This document shows positions 1 through 8,724 of a stretch of DNA of 64,000 nt, one piece after another; the stretch's first letter is position 1, and each line of letters starts with the position of its first letter. A model generated the notes under the pieces. It was not told where the DNA came from. It saw only the letters and a program-made list of their open reading frames with translations, and searched no databases. Both the position numbers and the translations under genes were made by a program. This stretch comes from Lonsdalea britannica (lineage in GTDB: Bacteria; Pseudomonadota; Gammaproteobacteria; Enterobacterales; Enterobacteriaceae), in assembly GCF_002111595.1 (NCBI RefSeq), contig NZ_LUTN01000008.1, forward strand, positions 1-64,000. Reading direction: 5' to 3'.

Positions 1-308
1 ATGGTCATGATTCGGGTTCTGCAAGTGTCTCCGTGGCTCATAAGACCGTTGTGATGACCTATTCCTGCTTTCCTGCTCAACGGCTTGCTCCCTTTCCCCA
101 TCCTGATCCCATGCTCCCTTGATTCTGCACCTGGACCTATTTATCCCGCCGGTATCAGTCCTGAGTGAGGTTAAACTCTCTTTTGCCCCTGCTTTGTGAT
201 GACTCGGTACTGACCACGCCGATGAGGCGTCGCGCGAAGAGTCTGGCGTGAAACGCGAAAGGGCTGCCATGCGGTGGATAAGCCTGCTGATGTCCGCCAC
301 CATTCAGA

Positions 309-333
309 CCCAACCCAACCCAACCTCAGACCC
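309..333 (-). repeat. G-tract cluster (potential G-quadruplex)
   Basis: On the minus strand four GGG runs occur within 25 bases (complements of CCC at 309-311, 314-316, 319-321 and 331-333), three of them spaced by only TT. This fits the simple G-quadruplex pattern G3-N(1-9)-G3. It could equally be a short GGGTT slippage repeat. Confidence 0.5.
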
Positions 334-835
334 AGACGCGGCTACGCCGCGCCCGGTCAGGTCTGCGCTACGTTTTATAATGCTGGCCTGTAAGGTATCT
401 ACCGTTGATGCTTGCCGGGGTGATGAGATCGCGGGAGCAAGCCACCGATCGCTAATCACGCTGCCTTCATTCCTGTACATTATGTCTCCCGTGGCCTCTG
501 CGATCCCTGACTTCATCGTTCACACACAAGCTCAAGTTCTTCCCGCCGATCTCTGGTGCCTCCACAGATCGGTAGTGGCCGGTCACTCGATAACTGAGGG
601 ACAGCGCATCAGGTGTTTTGGTTCATGGTCACGGATACGGTGATGTGCCATCACTCCCCTTCATCTACCGGTGTGGTATTAACAGGATTATGCGTCTGCT
701 TTATCCACAGAGAATTCAAGGCTATCCACTAGATGAAACCAGACTTCGCTCGCTGGGCGTATGACAAAAAGCGGTTCACATCGCGAGTAGAGACAAGGAA
801 TCAACGTGGTGATTGAGCGGAGATTGCATGATCGA

Positions 836-866
836 TAAAACGAGGCTCATGCGCTGAATGAGCCTC
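836..866 (-). terminator. rho-independent terminator of the aap operon
   Basis: A perfect 9-bp stem, GAGGCTCAT (842-850) and ATGAGCCTC (858-866), has a 7-base loop and is followed on the minus strand by GTTTTAT. It lies about ten bases past the aapP stop codon, so it should end the aapJQMP transcript. Confidence 0.85.
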
Positions 867-876
867 CGTAAGAGAC

Positions 877-1638
877 TTAATGCAGAATCTGCGCCAGGAA
901 AGCCTGCGTACGTTCTGAGCGGGGATTGGAGAAGAAGATATCCGGTGGCGCCTGTTCGACGATCTCCCCCTGATCCATAAAGATCACTCGGTTGGCCACT
1001 GTACGAGCAAATCCCATCTCATGAGTAACGCACAGCATGGTCATACCGTCTTCGGCTAAACCCAGCATGGTATCCAGCACCTCTTTAACCATTTCGGGAT
1101 CTAACGCCGAAGTCGGCTCATCAAACAGCATGATCTTAGGTCTCATACACAGCGAACGCGCGATGGCGACACGCTGCTGCTGACCTCCGGACAATTGCCC
1201 CGGATATTTATGCGCATGGGCCGCAATGCGAACGCGTTCCAGATAATGCATCGCCAGTGCATCGGCCTCTTTCTTCGGCATGCGATGCACCCAGCTAGGC
1301 GCCAGCGTACAGTTCTGCAAAACCGTGAGATGCGGAAAAAGATTGAAATGTTGAAACACCATGCCGACTTCCGTTCTGATTTTCTCAATGTTGCGGCTGT
1401 CGCTGTTCAGCTCGATGCCATCGACAACAATACGTCCTTTCTGATGTTCTTCCAGATGGTTGATACAGCGGATCGTCGTTGATTTTCCTGAGCCCGATGG
1501 GCCACAGAGGACAATACGCTCACCTTGTTTTACCTGAAGGTTAATGTCTTTCAGTACGTGAAACTGACCGTACCACTTATTCACGTTTTCCAGCGTGATC
1601 ATGTTGTCAGCGGATTGTGTTAACGCATTCTGATTCAT
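877..1638 (-). CDS. aapP: amino-acid ABC transporter ATP-binding protein (AapP/YhdZ)
   Basis: This is the cytoplasmic ATPase of a polar amino-acid importer (GlnQ/HisP family, 253 residues). Visible motifs are Walker [10 protein letters not shown], the signature LSGGQQQR, Walker B MLFDEP followed by the D-loop SALD, and a switch His in CVTHEMGFA. The chosen ATG at 1638 follows a GAGGT ribosome-binding site by about eight bases; an upstream in-frame start at 1650 would overlap aapM. It is the last gene of aapJQMP and should power the AapQM channel. The closest named relatives are Rhizobium AapP and E. coli YhdZ. Confidence 0.93.
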   Translation of the reverse strand: MNQNALTQSADNMITLENVNKWYGQFHVLKDINLQVKQGERIVLCGPSGSGKSTTIRCINHLEEHQKGRIVVDGIELNSDSRNIEKIRTEVGMVFQHFNLFPHLTVLQNCTLAPSWVHRMPKKEADALAMHYLERVRIAAHAHKYPGQLSGGQQQRVAIARSLCMRPKIMLFDEPTSALDPEMVKEVLDTMLGLAEDGMTMLCVTHEMGFARTVANRVIFMDQGEIVEQAPPDIFFSNPRSERTQAFLAQILH

Positions 1639-1646
1639 GGATGACC

Positions 1647-2735
1647 TCAATGAGACTGATGTCCGGTATCAAACCGTCTTTCTAAATGTTGGCTATAACG
1701 CGACATGCTGAAACAGAAGATCCAGTAGATCAGCGCGGCGAAGACGTAGCCTTCGGTAGACATTCCCAGCCAGGCGGGATCGACCGTGGCTTGCTGGATG
1801 CTGCTGAACAGATCGAACAGCCCAATGATGATCACCAGACTGGTATCTTTAAATAGCGAGATAATGGTGTTGACCAGTCCGGGGATAACCATTTTTAGCG
1901 CCTGAGGCAGGATGACCAGACACTGCATCCGCCAATAGCCCAACGCCAGCGACTGCGAGGCTTCATACTGCCCTTTCGGCAATGCTTGAAGGCCGCCGCG
2001 CACCACTTCCGCGACGTAGGCTGACTGGAACAGAATGACCCCTACCAAGGCGCGCAACAGTTTGTCTATGTTGGTTCCTTCCGTCAGGAACAGCGGCAGC
2101 ATCACGGATGACATGAATAGAACGGTGATCAGCGGTACGCCGCGCCAGAATTCGATAAATCCAATGCATAGCATACGGACGACGGGCATTTCCGATCGCC
2201 GACCAAGTGCCAGTAAGATCCCGAGCGGCAAAGCGCCCGCAATTCCCACGGCGGCGATAATCAGGGTGAGCGTGAGCCCGCCCCATTGGCGCGTTTCTAC
2301 GTGGGGCATACCGCCAAATCCCCCGGACAGCAGGCCCCAGGCGATGAACGGATACACCACGCACCATCCCGTGATATAACGACCGCGATGCGGCATCGCT
2401 TTCCAGAACATGGGGAAAATGCTCAACAGCGCCAGCACCAGCGCGAAATTGATGCGCCAAATCTCTTCGGTGGGGTAGAGGCCATACATAAAGTGGCCGA
2501 AGCGAGCGTGGATAAACACCCAGCAGGCGCCTTCACGCGTACAGTCATTACGGGTCGCGCCTAACCAGTTGGCGTCGAAGATCGCCCAGTTCAACAGCGG
2601 GGGAAGCCCTTTCCACAGCAGCCACAGACAGAGCAGGGTCAGCAGGCTGTTGGGAAGGCTGGAAAACAAATTACGTCGAGTCCAAGCGATAGCGCTGCTC
2701 ATCGGCGTTGGGCGATTTGGCGTATGTGAAATCAT
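1647..2735 (-). CDS. aapM: amino-acid ABC transporter permease (AapM/YhdY)
   Basis: One of two inner-membrane permease subunits of a general L-amino-acid importer (362 residues). It has the long N-terminal extension typical of AapM/YhdY, several hydrophobic segments, and a C-terminal permease domain with the EAA-type loop (residues [12 protein letters not shown]) that docks onto the ATPase. ATG 2735 lies ten bases after AGGAG; the GTG two codons upstream is too close to that site. It starts 15 bases after the aapQ stop and its stop abuts aapP, consistent with one operon. Confidence 0.92.
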   Translation of the reverse strand: MISHTPNRPTPMSSAIAWTRRNLFSSLPNSLLTLLCLWLLWKGLPPLLNWAIFDANWLGATRNDCTREGACWVFIHARFGHFMYGLYPTEEIWRINFALVLALLSIFPMFWKAMPHRGRYITGWCVVYPFIAWGLLSGGFGGMPHVETRQWGGLTLTLIIAAVGIAGALPLGILLALGRRSEMPVVRMLCIGFIEFWRGVPLITVLFMSSVMLPLFLTEGTNIDKLLRALVGVILFQSAYVAEVVRGGLQALPKGQYEASQSLALGYWRMQCLVILPQALKMVIPGLVNTIISLFKDTSLVIIIGLFDLFSSIQQATVDPAWLGMSTEGYVFAALIYWIFCFSMSRYSQHLERRFDTGHQSH

Positions 2736-2750
2736 GGGCACCCAGCTCCT

Positions 2751-3929
2751 CTAGCGCTCAATTAAGGCGATTTTACGGTTATAGATATTCATCAGCAGCG
2801 AAATCAGCAGGCTGATAATCAGGTAGACCGACATCGTCATGGCGATGGTCTCAATCGCCTGACCCGTCTGATTTAAAACCGTACCGGCAAATAGCGACAC
2901 CATATCCGGATAGCCAATCGCGGCGGCGAGGGACGAGTTCTTCACAATGTTCAGGTACTGGCTGGTCAGGGGAGGGATGATGACGCGCATTGCCTGCGGC
3001 AGAATGACTTTGCGCAGGGTGATCGCTTTTGGCAGCCCTAGCGAAAGCGCCGCTTCATGCTGGCCGTGCGCAACCGATTGAATACCGGAACGGATGATTT
3101 CGGCGATGAAGGATGAGGTATAGACCGAAAGCGCCAGCGCCAGTGCGGCGAGTTCGGGGATCATGACCAGACCGCCGTTGAAGTTGAACCCACTTAATAC
3201 CGGAAGTTCCCAGCTCAATGCACGACCGAAGGTGATGTGCGCCAAACCCAGTAGTAACGTAAGGACCAACACTGGCCACGGCCAGTTTCGGCGATAGATG
3301 CCGGTTTCACGGTGATGGCGCAAGTTTCTGCGGACGATGATGACGGTCACGATTACCGTAACAACCACAGCGAGAAAGGCCGGGAGGGCGCCGGGGCCGA
3401 AATCCGCCGCCGGAATATATAATCCACGGTTACTCAAAAACACCGCATCCAGGGCGCTCACCGCCTGGCGTGGTCCCGGCAGATTGCGCAGTACCGCAAA
3501 GTACCAAAAGAAGATCTGCAGCAGCGGCGGAATATTGCGGAACGTTTCAATATAGAAGGTTGATAGCTTGCGCAGCAGCCAGTTGTCAGACAGTCGGGCC
3601 AGGCCGACCATAAATCCTAACAGGGAGGCGCAGATAATACAGATGGCTGACACCAACAACGTATTCAGCAAGCCGACGATGAAAACGCGCGCGTAAGTGT
3701 CGCCCTGCTGATAGTCGATGAGATGCTGGACAATACCGAACCCAGCGGCGTTATCCAGAAAAGCAAAGCCGGAAGTAATTCCGCGCTGCGCCAGATTGGT
3801 GATGGTGTTGTGTAATAGATAGGCGGCGAAAGCCAGTACAGCGACGACCGCGATGATTTGGTAAAGCCAGGCGCGCACCGCAGGATTCGTCAGTGATAAA
3901 TCACCTTTTACGGTTGGGCGTTGCAGCAT
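2751..3929 (-). CDS. aapQ: amino-acid ABC transporter permease (AapQ/YhdX)
   Basis: The second permease subunit of the aap importer (392 residues). It carries an N-terminal membrane segment around residues 20-42, a large inserted region typical of AapQ/YhdX, and a C-terminal HisM-type permease domain with the EAA-like loop GQHEAALSLGLP. It is expected to form a heterodimer with AapM in the inner membrane. It lies second in the operon, 65 bases after aapJ. No defect is seen. Confidence 0.92.
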   Translation of the reverse strand: MLQRPTVKGDLSLTNPAVRAWLYQIIAVVAVLAFAAYLLHNTITNLAQRGITSGFAFLDNAAGFGIVQHLIDYQQGDTYARVFIVGLLNTLLVSAICIICASLLGFMVGLARLSDNWLLRKLSTFYIETFRNIPPLLQIFFWYFAVLRNLPGPRQAVSALDAVFLSNRGLYIPAADFGPGALPAFLAVVVTVIVTVIIVRRNLRHHRETGIYRRNWPWPVLVLTLLLGLAHITFGRALSWELPVLSGFNFNGGLVMIPELAALALALSVYTSSFIAEIIRSGIQSVAHGQHEAALSLGLPKAITLRKVILPQAMRVIIPPLTSQYLNIVKNSSLAAAIGYPDMVSLFAGTVLNQTGQAIETIAMTMSVYLIISLLISLLMNIYNRKIALIER

Positions 3930-3994
3930 GATGAAGCCTCGATAGCGTCAAACGAGAGCACGGCGGTAAAGCCGTGCCCGGTTTACTGGGAAGA

Positions 3995-5023
3995 TTAACG
4001 AACGACCGGCGCGTATTGGATACCGCCTTTGGTCCACAATTCATTCAGCCCGCGTTTGATTTTCAACTCGCTGCCCATACCCACGTTGCGTTCAAAGACT
4101 TCGCCGTAGTTACCGACCTGCTTAATGATTTTATAAGCCCAATCGGCGGGTAATTTGAGATCTTTGCCGTAATTTCCCTCTTTACCGAGCAGGTGCGCCA
4201 TATCCGGCGTTGTCGGTTTAGCCTGCATCTGATCGACGTTCTGAGAGGTGATGCCCATCTCTTCCGCATTCAGCATAGCGAACAGGCTCCAGCGTACGAT
4301 GGAGAACCACTCTTCGTCGCCACGGCGAACGACCGGTCCCAGCGGCTCCTTGGAGATGACTTCAGGCAGCACGATGTATTCGTTGGGATTGGCTAATTTG
4401 ATGCGCAGCGCGTACAGCTGTGACTGGTCGGAAGAGAGCGTATCGCAGCGGCCGGACTCCAGCGCTTTGGCGCTTTCATCAGAGCGATCGAAGGTCACCG
4501 GCGTGTACTTCATGCCGTGAGTTTTGAAGTAGTCTGCGACGTTGAGTTCGGTATCGGTGCCTGCCTGAATACAGACGGTAGCGCCATCCAGCTCTGTCGC
4601 GCTTTTCAGCCCGGCTTTGTTGTGAGTCAGGAACCCGATGCCGTCGTAGTAGGCGACGCCAGTGAACAGCATGCCCATACCCGCGTCACGCGAAGAGGTC
4701 CATGTCGTATTACGAGACAGCACATCCACTTCGCCTGACTGCAGCGCTGTGAAACGTTCTTTGGCGGTCAGCGGGGTAAATTTCACCTTATTGGCATCGC
4801 CGAAGACGGCCGCCGCGACGCCTCTGCAAACATCCACATCAATACCGGCATATTTTCCGCTGCCATCGGCATAGGAAAAACCCGGCAAACCATCGCTGAT
4901 ACCGCATTGGACGAAGCCTTTTTTCTGGATGGCATCCAGCGTAGCGCCAGCATGGGCCTGTTGAATCGCCGCCAAGAGAGAAGCGCCCGCGACCAGCGTA
5001 GACATGATCAATTTTTTTATCAT
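3995..5023 (-). CDS. aapJ: periplasmic general L-amino-acid binding protein (AapJ/YhdW)
   Basis: The solute-binding protein of the aap importer (342 residues). An N-terminal signal peptide ends near AQQAHAGA (about residue 25), followed by an SBP family-3 fold that starts CGISDGLPGFSYAD. It captures amino acids in the periplasm and delivers them to AapQM. It is first in the operon, and a sigma-54-type promoter lies about 100 bases upstream, which suggests nitrogen control. The E. coli counterpart is YhdW. Confidence 0.93.
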   Translation of the reverse strand: MIKKLIMSTLVAGASLLAAIQQAHAGATLDAIQKKGFVQCGISDGLPGFSYADGSGKYAGIDVDVCRGVAAAVFGDANKVKFTPLTAKERFTALQSGEVDVLSRNTTWTSSRDAGMGMLFTGVAYYDGIGFLTHNKAGLKSATELDGATVCIQAGTDTELNVADYFKTHGMKYTPVTFDRSDESAKALESGRCDTLSSDQSQLYALRIKLANPNEYIVLPEVISKEPLGPVVRRGDEEWFSIVRWSLFAMLNAEEMGITSQNVDQMQAKPTTPDMAHLLGKEGNYGKDLKLPADWAYKIIKQVGNYGEVFERNVGMGSELKIKRGLNELWTKGGIQYAPVVR

Positions 5024-5123
5024 CTTATGTGCCTAATGAGTTATGTGCTGTGGTAATGGACGCAGCGTTGCATCCGCCCTGTCTGCCGGCGCCGTCATAG
5101 GACATTGTGCCGTGGCGTGATTA

Positions 5124-5140
5124 AGCAAAACTAATGCCAA
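5124..5140 (-). promoter_or_regulatory. sigma-54 type promoter of aapJQMP
   Basis: On the minus strand TTGGCATTAGTTTTGCT matches the -24/-12 consensus YTGGCAC-N5-TTGCW. The invariant GG and GC doublets have exactly ten bases between them. The predicted start near 5113 leaves a leader of about 90 bases before aapJ. rpoN, encoding sigma-54, is present later in the window. Confidence 0.7.
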
Positions 5141-5176
5141 TCCGTGACAGTCTCTTTCGGGCATAGCGGCGGGATG

Positions 5177-5258
5177 TTTTGTGAGGCAGCACACAAAATT
5201 TAAACTGCATTGCACCAATATAATCACGGTAATAAAAAGTTTGCCTGCTTTTGGTGCG
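5177..5258. promoter_or_regulatory. activator-site region upstream of the aap promoter
   Basis: Three motifs lie 35-135 bases upstream of the sigma-54-type promoter. A dyad TTTTGTG-N8-CACAAAA at 5177-5198 resembles a CRP site with one poor half (TGTGA-N6-ACACA). TGCACCA at 5211-5217 and TGGTGCG at 5252-5258 match NtrC half-sites, the latter within a weak full-length match at 5242-5258. This position is usual for enhancer-binding proteins, but each single match is modest. Confidence 0.4.
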
Positions 5259-5378
5259 AGACGCCGTGATCGGCGGATTCTGCTGAGTCTCGCGATCTTA
5301 ATCAGTGCATGGATAGCGGGTTTGTTGTCTTTTTTAGTGCAACTTGTTATTGAATTGCTAGAGGATTTGGCGGAGTGA
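5181..5378 (+). CDS. possible small membrane protein (doubtful)
   Basis: An open frame of up to 65 codons whose last 40 residues contain a basic stretch (RRRDRR), one convincing hydrophobic segment (LLSLAILISAWIAGLLSFLV) and an acidic tail (ELLEDLAE). The GTG start would overlap the aap regulatory region; a TTG at 5241 would give about 45 residues. No strong ribosome-binding site is seen. The topology-like residue order argues mildly for a real small protein, and the location in a promoter region argues against it. Confidence 0.2.
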   Translation: MRQHTKFKLHCTNIITVIKSLPAFGARRRDRRILLSLAILISAWIAGLLSFLVQLVIELLEDLAE

Positions 5379-5486
5379 GGGGAGAAAGACGGTCACGTAT
5401 AAGGTGGAAAGAAGACTTAAAGATTAAGGGAATGAATGCGTTATTTGGCCCACCGCATCGCGGAAGGCCGGGCGTTAAACGAGCAA

Positions 5487-6152
5487 CTATCGAACGTTAT
5501 GCCGTTGATAGAAGCTTTCCAGCCGTGTCTGAACTTTGCTCAAAATGGTACAGAACAGCAGGTAAATCATCGCGGCTTCAACGTACATGATGAGCGGTTC
5601 ATAGGTGACTGAGACGATGCGCTGAGCGGCGAGAAACATCTCCGGCACGGTGATGACGGCCGCCAACGACGTATCTTTGATCAGCGAGATAAAGGTATTC
5701 GAGAGCGGGGGCAAGGACACAAATACAGATTGTGGAAAAATGACCCACCGAATGGCCTGAGTGCCTTTCATTCCCAGCGAATAGGCCGCGTTCCACTGCC
5801 CCTGAGGTACGGACAGTATGGCTCCGCGGACGATCTCCGAGCTATAGGCCCCGACATTGAGGGTAAAACCGATCAGCGCGGCAGGAAACGCATCCAGGGT
5901 GATACCGGCGCTGGGCAGCCCGTAAAAAATCAGAAACAGTTGCACCAGCAGTGGCGTGCCGCGAATTACCCAGACATAAAAATCGGCAATCCATTTCAGC
6001 GGACGCGGGCCATACAGCCGGATCAAGGCAACGATAATCCCGACGGCAAGTCCAAGAATGAAAGAGATAATAGCCAGAGGAACGGTGAACTTCAGTCCAG
6101 CAGAAAGCAGACTCCAGAAGGAGTCTGCCATGAGTTGTAGCCAGGGTGGCAT
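5487..6152 (-). CDS. polar amino-acid ABC transporter permease
   Basis: An inner-membrane permease of the HisMQ/YecS class (221 residues, usual length). It has several membrane segments and the EAA-type loop GQWNAAYSLGMKGTQA. It follows the binding-protein gene by 25 bases. The pair lacks its own ATPase gene, so it probably borrows one encoded elsewhere or uses a promiscuous ATPase such as AapP. Substrate is unknown; cystine/polar amino-acid systems such as TcyL are similar in form. Confidence 0.85.
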   Translation of the reverse strand: MPPWLQLMADSFWSLLSAGLKFTVPLAIISFILGLAVGIIVALIRLYGPRPLKWIADFYVWVIRGTPLLVQLFLIFYGLPSAGITLDAFPAALIGFTLNVGAYSSEIVRGAILSVPQGQWNAAYSLGMKGTQAIRWVIFPQSVFVSLPPLSNTFISLIKDTSLAAVITVPEMFLAAQRIVSVTYEPLIMYVEAAMIYLLFCTILSKVQTRLESFYQRHNVR

Positions 6153-6177
6153 CTAAAAAACTCCGATATCTTTGCAG

Positions 6178-6948
6178 TTACTGGGAAACATCTTCCCCGA
6201 AGTATCGCACAGAAATCGTTTTATACGTGCCATCCGCTTTGATCTGGTCCAGCGCGTGGTTGATGGCCTCGACCAGCGGGGCTTGTCCCTTACGCACCAG
6301 AATGGCGGAAGGATCGCCGCTTTCCGCGGTGGCGGCGACTTTCACTTTGGCATCCGGCTTCTGTTTTTTGAAGTCGAGGAACGACAGATTATCGTTCAGC
6401 GTCGCATCGGCGCGGCCGCTCAGCACGAGATCCAGCGACTGGTTAAACCCGTCGGTAGGCACGATGTCGGCGCCATAACGCGTCGCCAGCTTCGAGTAAT
6501 TGCTGGTCAGGCTCTGTGCGGATTTGTGGCCTTTAAGATCGGCAAACGTCTTGATGGTGGTGTTGTCGTTGCGGACAACCAGCACAGACTTAGCATCGAT
6601 ATAGGGTTTGGAGAAATCGAATTTCACCTGGCGTTCGGGAGTGATGCCGACCTGGTTAACGACGGCATCATAGCGGCCTGCGCTTAGCCCGGCGATCAAT
6701 CCATCCCAACGTCCTTCAACAAACTCGGCCTTAACGCCGATTTTTTCGGCTACCGCTCGGCCAATTTCCACATCAAAACCGACCAATTTTCCCGATTTAT
6801 CGTGATAGGTGTAAGGCGCATAGGTCCCTTCCGTGCCGAATTTGATGACGCCCGCAGCCTTGATGGTGCTGAGATCGTCCTGCGCCTGTACCAGAGCACT
6901 GGTGACAAGTAACGCGCCAGTCAGTAATGCAACGCTGATTTTTTTCAT
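6178..6948 (-). CDS. periplasmic amino-acid binding protein
   Basis: A family-3 solute-binding protein (256 residues) with a clear signal peptide cleaved after about residue 22 (VQAQ) and the typical opening FGTEGTYAPYTYHD. It should deliver a polar amino acid to the neighbouring permease. The methionine-synthase-like gene just upstream hints at a sulfur amino acid or a methyl-group metabolite, but the sequence does not fix the ligand. The upstream region contains TTGCTA/TAGCAA arms that could be an operator. Confidence 0.85.
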   Translation of the reverse strand: MKKISVALLTGALLVTSALVQAQDDLSTIKAAGVIKFGTEGTYAPYTYHDKSGKLVGFDVEIGRAVAEKIGVKAEFVEGRWDGLIAGLSAGRYDAVVNQVGITPERQVKFDFSKPYIDAKSVLVVRNDNTTIKTFADLKGHKSAQSLTSNYSKLATRYGADIVPTDGFNQSLDLVLSGRADATLNDNLSFLDFKKQKPDAKVKVAATAESGDPSAILVRKGQAPLVEAINHALDQIKADGTYKTISVRYFGEDVSQ

Positions 6949-7143
6949 CGTGGTTCCTACAAAAACGGGGGAGACAACAACCTACATGTTGATGAGGCCG
7001 AGCGGCGAGAATCTACGTGATATCACCACGCATTGCTAATCACATAAGGTGATGGTTTATAGCAACAAAGCATAAATATAGTGTGCTGTGGCGGTTTTTT
7101 CCACAATGGGGGGCGGTGTCGGTGCGTAGAGCGGGGAAACAAA

Positions 7144-7170
7144 GAAAAAGGGACGGACAACTCCGTCCCT
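7144..7170 (-). terminator. rho-independent terminator after the methionine-synthase-like gene
   Basis: AGGGACGGA (7149-7157) pairs with TCCGTCCCT (7162-7170) across a 4-base loop. The minus-strand product ends in CTTTTTC. It lies 32 bases past the stop at 7202 and separates this gene from the binding-protein/permease pair. Confidence 0.85.
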
Positions 7171-7201
7171 GTGATCTGGGTGTGATGGCGATGACTGCCC
7201 G

Positions 7202-8377
7202 TTAACCCCAGACGGCGTCAGCGATCTCTTTGACCAACGCGATTTTCGCCCACTGCTGTGCTTCGGTGATCTCGTTGCCTTCTTCTGTTGAGGCGAAACC
7301 GCACTGAGTGCTGAGACACAGGCGCTCCAGCGGTAAGAATTGGGCGGCTTCCTTGATGCGATCAATCACCGCCTGCTTGTCTTCCAGTTCGCCGAACTTG
7401 GAGGAGATCAGTCCCAGAACAACCTGCTTATCGCCTGATACCTGAGCCAGCGGAGAGAAGTCACCGGCGCGTTCGGTATCAAACTCCAGATAGTAAGCAG
7501 CGACATTTTCACGGCCGAACAGCACGCTTGCGACTGGCTGGTAACCACCGCTGGCGGCCCACGAAGAGGCATAGTTGCCACGGCATACGTGCGTCGTCAG
7601 CACCAGGTCTTCCGGCGCGCCTTCCACGCTTGCGTTATTGACCTTCAAATACAGCTCGGCCAGCGTGTGGACTTTGCTGCCTTCAACCGGTTCTGCGTGA
7701 TGACCACAGCCGCAGCCCGTAGAGTTTGGCGTATCGGCACCGCCGCCGCCCGCAAATTTCGGGTCGACCAGCATGCCCCAGGTGCAGTCATCCAACTGTA
7801 GATTGCGACAACCTGCGGCATACAGCTCTTTGATAAAGGTCTGGTAGGCGTTAGCGATATCCTGCACCAGCGCCTCTTCAGTCGGGTAAAACTCCAGCGT
7901 CTTGGCTTTGTTGTCGGGACGCTGCAGCTCGGCCAGGAACTGTGCGGCGGACGGAACGGTCAGTCGCGGGGTGATACCGGGTTCTGCGAATTGAAGCAGG
8001 AATTTGAAATGTTCGATGAACGGATGGTTCTCACCGGAGATCTTCCCGGAAAGGCGCGCCGTTTCCGGACGGGTTTCTTTGTCCGCAAACGCGTAGCCCT
8101 TGGCGATGATGGTTTTTTCCACGCCGTTCAGGCCCCACATGAAGTCGAGGTGCCACCAGCTGCGACGAAACTCACCGTCGGTAATCACCTGCAAACCGGC
8201 CGCTTTCTGTTTTTCGACCAGTTCTGTGATGGCTTTGTCTTCAACGGCCTGCAGCTCTTCGGCGGAAAGGTTACCCTGGGTAAATTGTGCTCTGGCATCA
8301 TGCAGATACTGAGGACGAAGATAGCTCCCTACTACGTCGGCACGGAATGGGGCGCGTTGCGTCTGAATGGTTGTCAT
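7202..8377 (-). CDS. cobalamin-independent methionine synthase family protein (YxjG/YxjH-like)
   Basis: A 391-residue protein corresponding to the C-terminal catalytic half of MetE. It opens with RADVVGSYLRP and contains DGEFRRSWW, LQLDDCTWG and the metal-site region HVCRGNY with a later Cys near LCLSTQCGF. A Cys/His-rich loop (GCGCGHH) may bind metal. Members of this family transfer a methyl group to homocysteine or a related thiol, and short forms lack the folate-binding N-terminal half of MetE. The ribosome site AAGAAGGG lies about 12 bases before ATG. A large dyad lies upstream. Confidence 0.85.
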   Translation of the reverse strand: MTTIQTQRAPFRADVVGSYLRPQYLHDARAQFTQGNLSAEELQAVEDKAITELVEKQKAAGLQVITDGEFRRSWWHLDFMWGLNGVEKTIIAKGYAFADKETRPETARLSGKISGENHPFIEHFKFLLQFAEPGITPRLTVPSAAQFLAELQRPDNKAKTLEFYPTEEALVQDIANAYQTFIKELYAAGCRNLQLDDCTWGMLVDPKFAGGGGADTPNSTGCGCGHHAEPVEGSKVHTLAELYLKVNNASVEGAPEDLVLTTHVCRGNYASSWAASGGYQPVASVLFGRENVAAYYLEFDTERAGDFSPLAQVSGDKQVVLGLISSKFGELEDKQAVIDRIKEAAQFLPLERLCLSTQCGFASTEEGNEITEAQQWAKIALVKEIADAVWG

Positions 8378-8444
8378 GAATATAAAATCCCTTCTTAATT
8401 ATTCTAGTCGACAGAGATTATCATGGAACTAATCCTCCTATTAG

Positions 8445-8479
8445 ATGAAATTCCCTCAACATAATTGAGGGAATTTCAT
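8445..8479. repeat. 15-bp perfect inverted repeat in the methionine-synthase-like leader
   Basis: ATGAAATTCCCTCAA (8445-8459) and TTGAGGGAATTTCAT (8465-8479) are exact inverse complements separated by five bases. The dyad lies about 70-100 bases upstream of the start at 8377. It lacks a following T-run, so it is a poor terminator. It could be an operator for a dimeric regulator or a stable leader-RNA hairpin. It does not contain the MetJ repeat AGACGTCT. Confidence 0.8.
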
Positions 8480-8724
8480 GTTAGCCAACGGGCGGATCTC
8501 GCACGAAATCTTCATCGACTACACTGTCTGTATGAACTTTGAGCGGTAAGAAAGGGCGAAAATGACGCGTGGATGTACTGATGTGTTAAGAATTCGCTAA
8601 ACAGGGTAAAACTAGTTAAGAAAGCACGAATTAAGACATTTCGTTATTCAAGACTGCCGTAGTGTGGACGATAGTGCTGTGTAATCTGCTTACTATAAGG
8701 CAGGACCATTCGAGGAAGTCAGTT

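Larger units (their letters stand above)
1..876. other. gene-free stretch, structured, possible mobile-element remnant
   Basis: No open frame here resembles a known protein. The stretch holds many short inverted repeats (for example GCGGC-tac-GCCGC near 340-352 and CCGATCT/AGATCGG near 547-573) and a C-rich run. Read on the minus strand, a GTGTGTG at 527-521 resembles the GUGYG start of group II introns, and the sequence runs off the left edge towards a possible ATG at 8-6. A 5' part of a group II intron is therefore conceivable, but no domain V or reverse transcriptase is visible. A single perfect DnaA-box-like TTATCCACA lies at 701-709. The right end carries the aap terminator. No rRNA or tRNA was recognised, although E. 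coli has rrnD beside this operon. Confidence 0.5.

Noticed and set aside
248-643. Open frame of 131 codons near the left edge
   Set aside because: No recognisable domain, no ribosome-binding site, and low-complexity Thr/Pro/Ser composition; it overlaps structured non-coding sequence.
701-709. Single DnaA box TTATCCACA
   Set aside because: One isolated 9-mer without clustering or an AT-rich unwinding element does not support an origin.
1-876. rRNA operon end expected beside yhdZ in E. coli
   Set aside because: No 5S, 23S or tRNA-Thr sequence was recognised on either strand.
8400-8720. MetJ operator for the methionine-synthase-like gene
   Set aside because: No tandem AGACGTCT-like repeats; the dominant feature is the unrelated 15-bp dyad.
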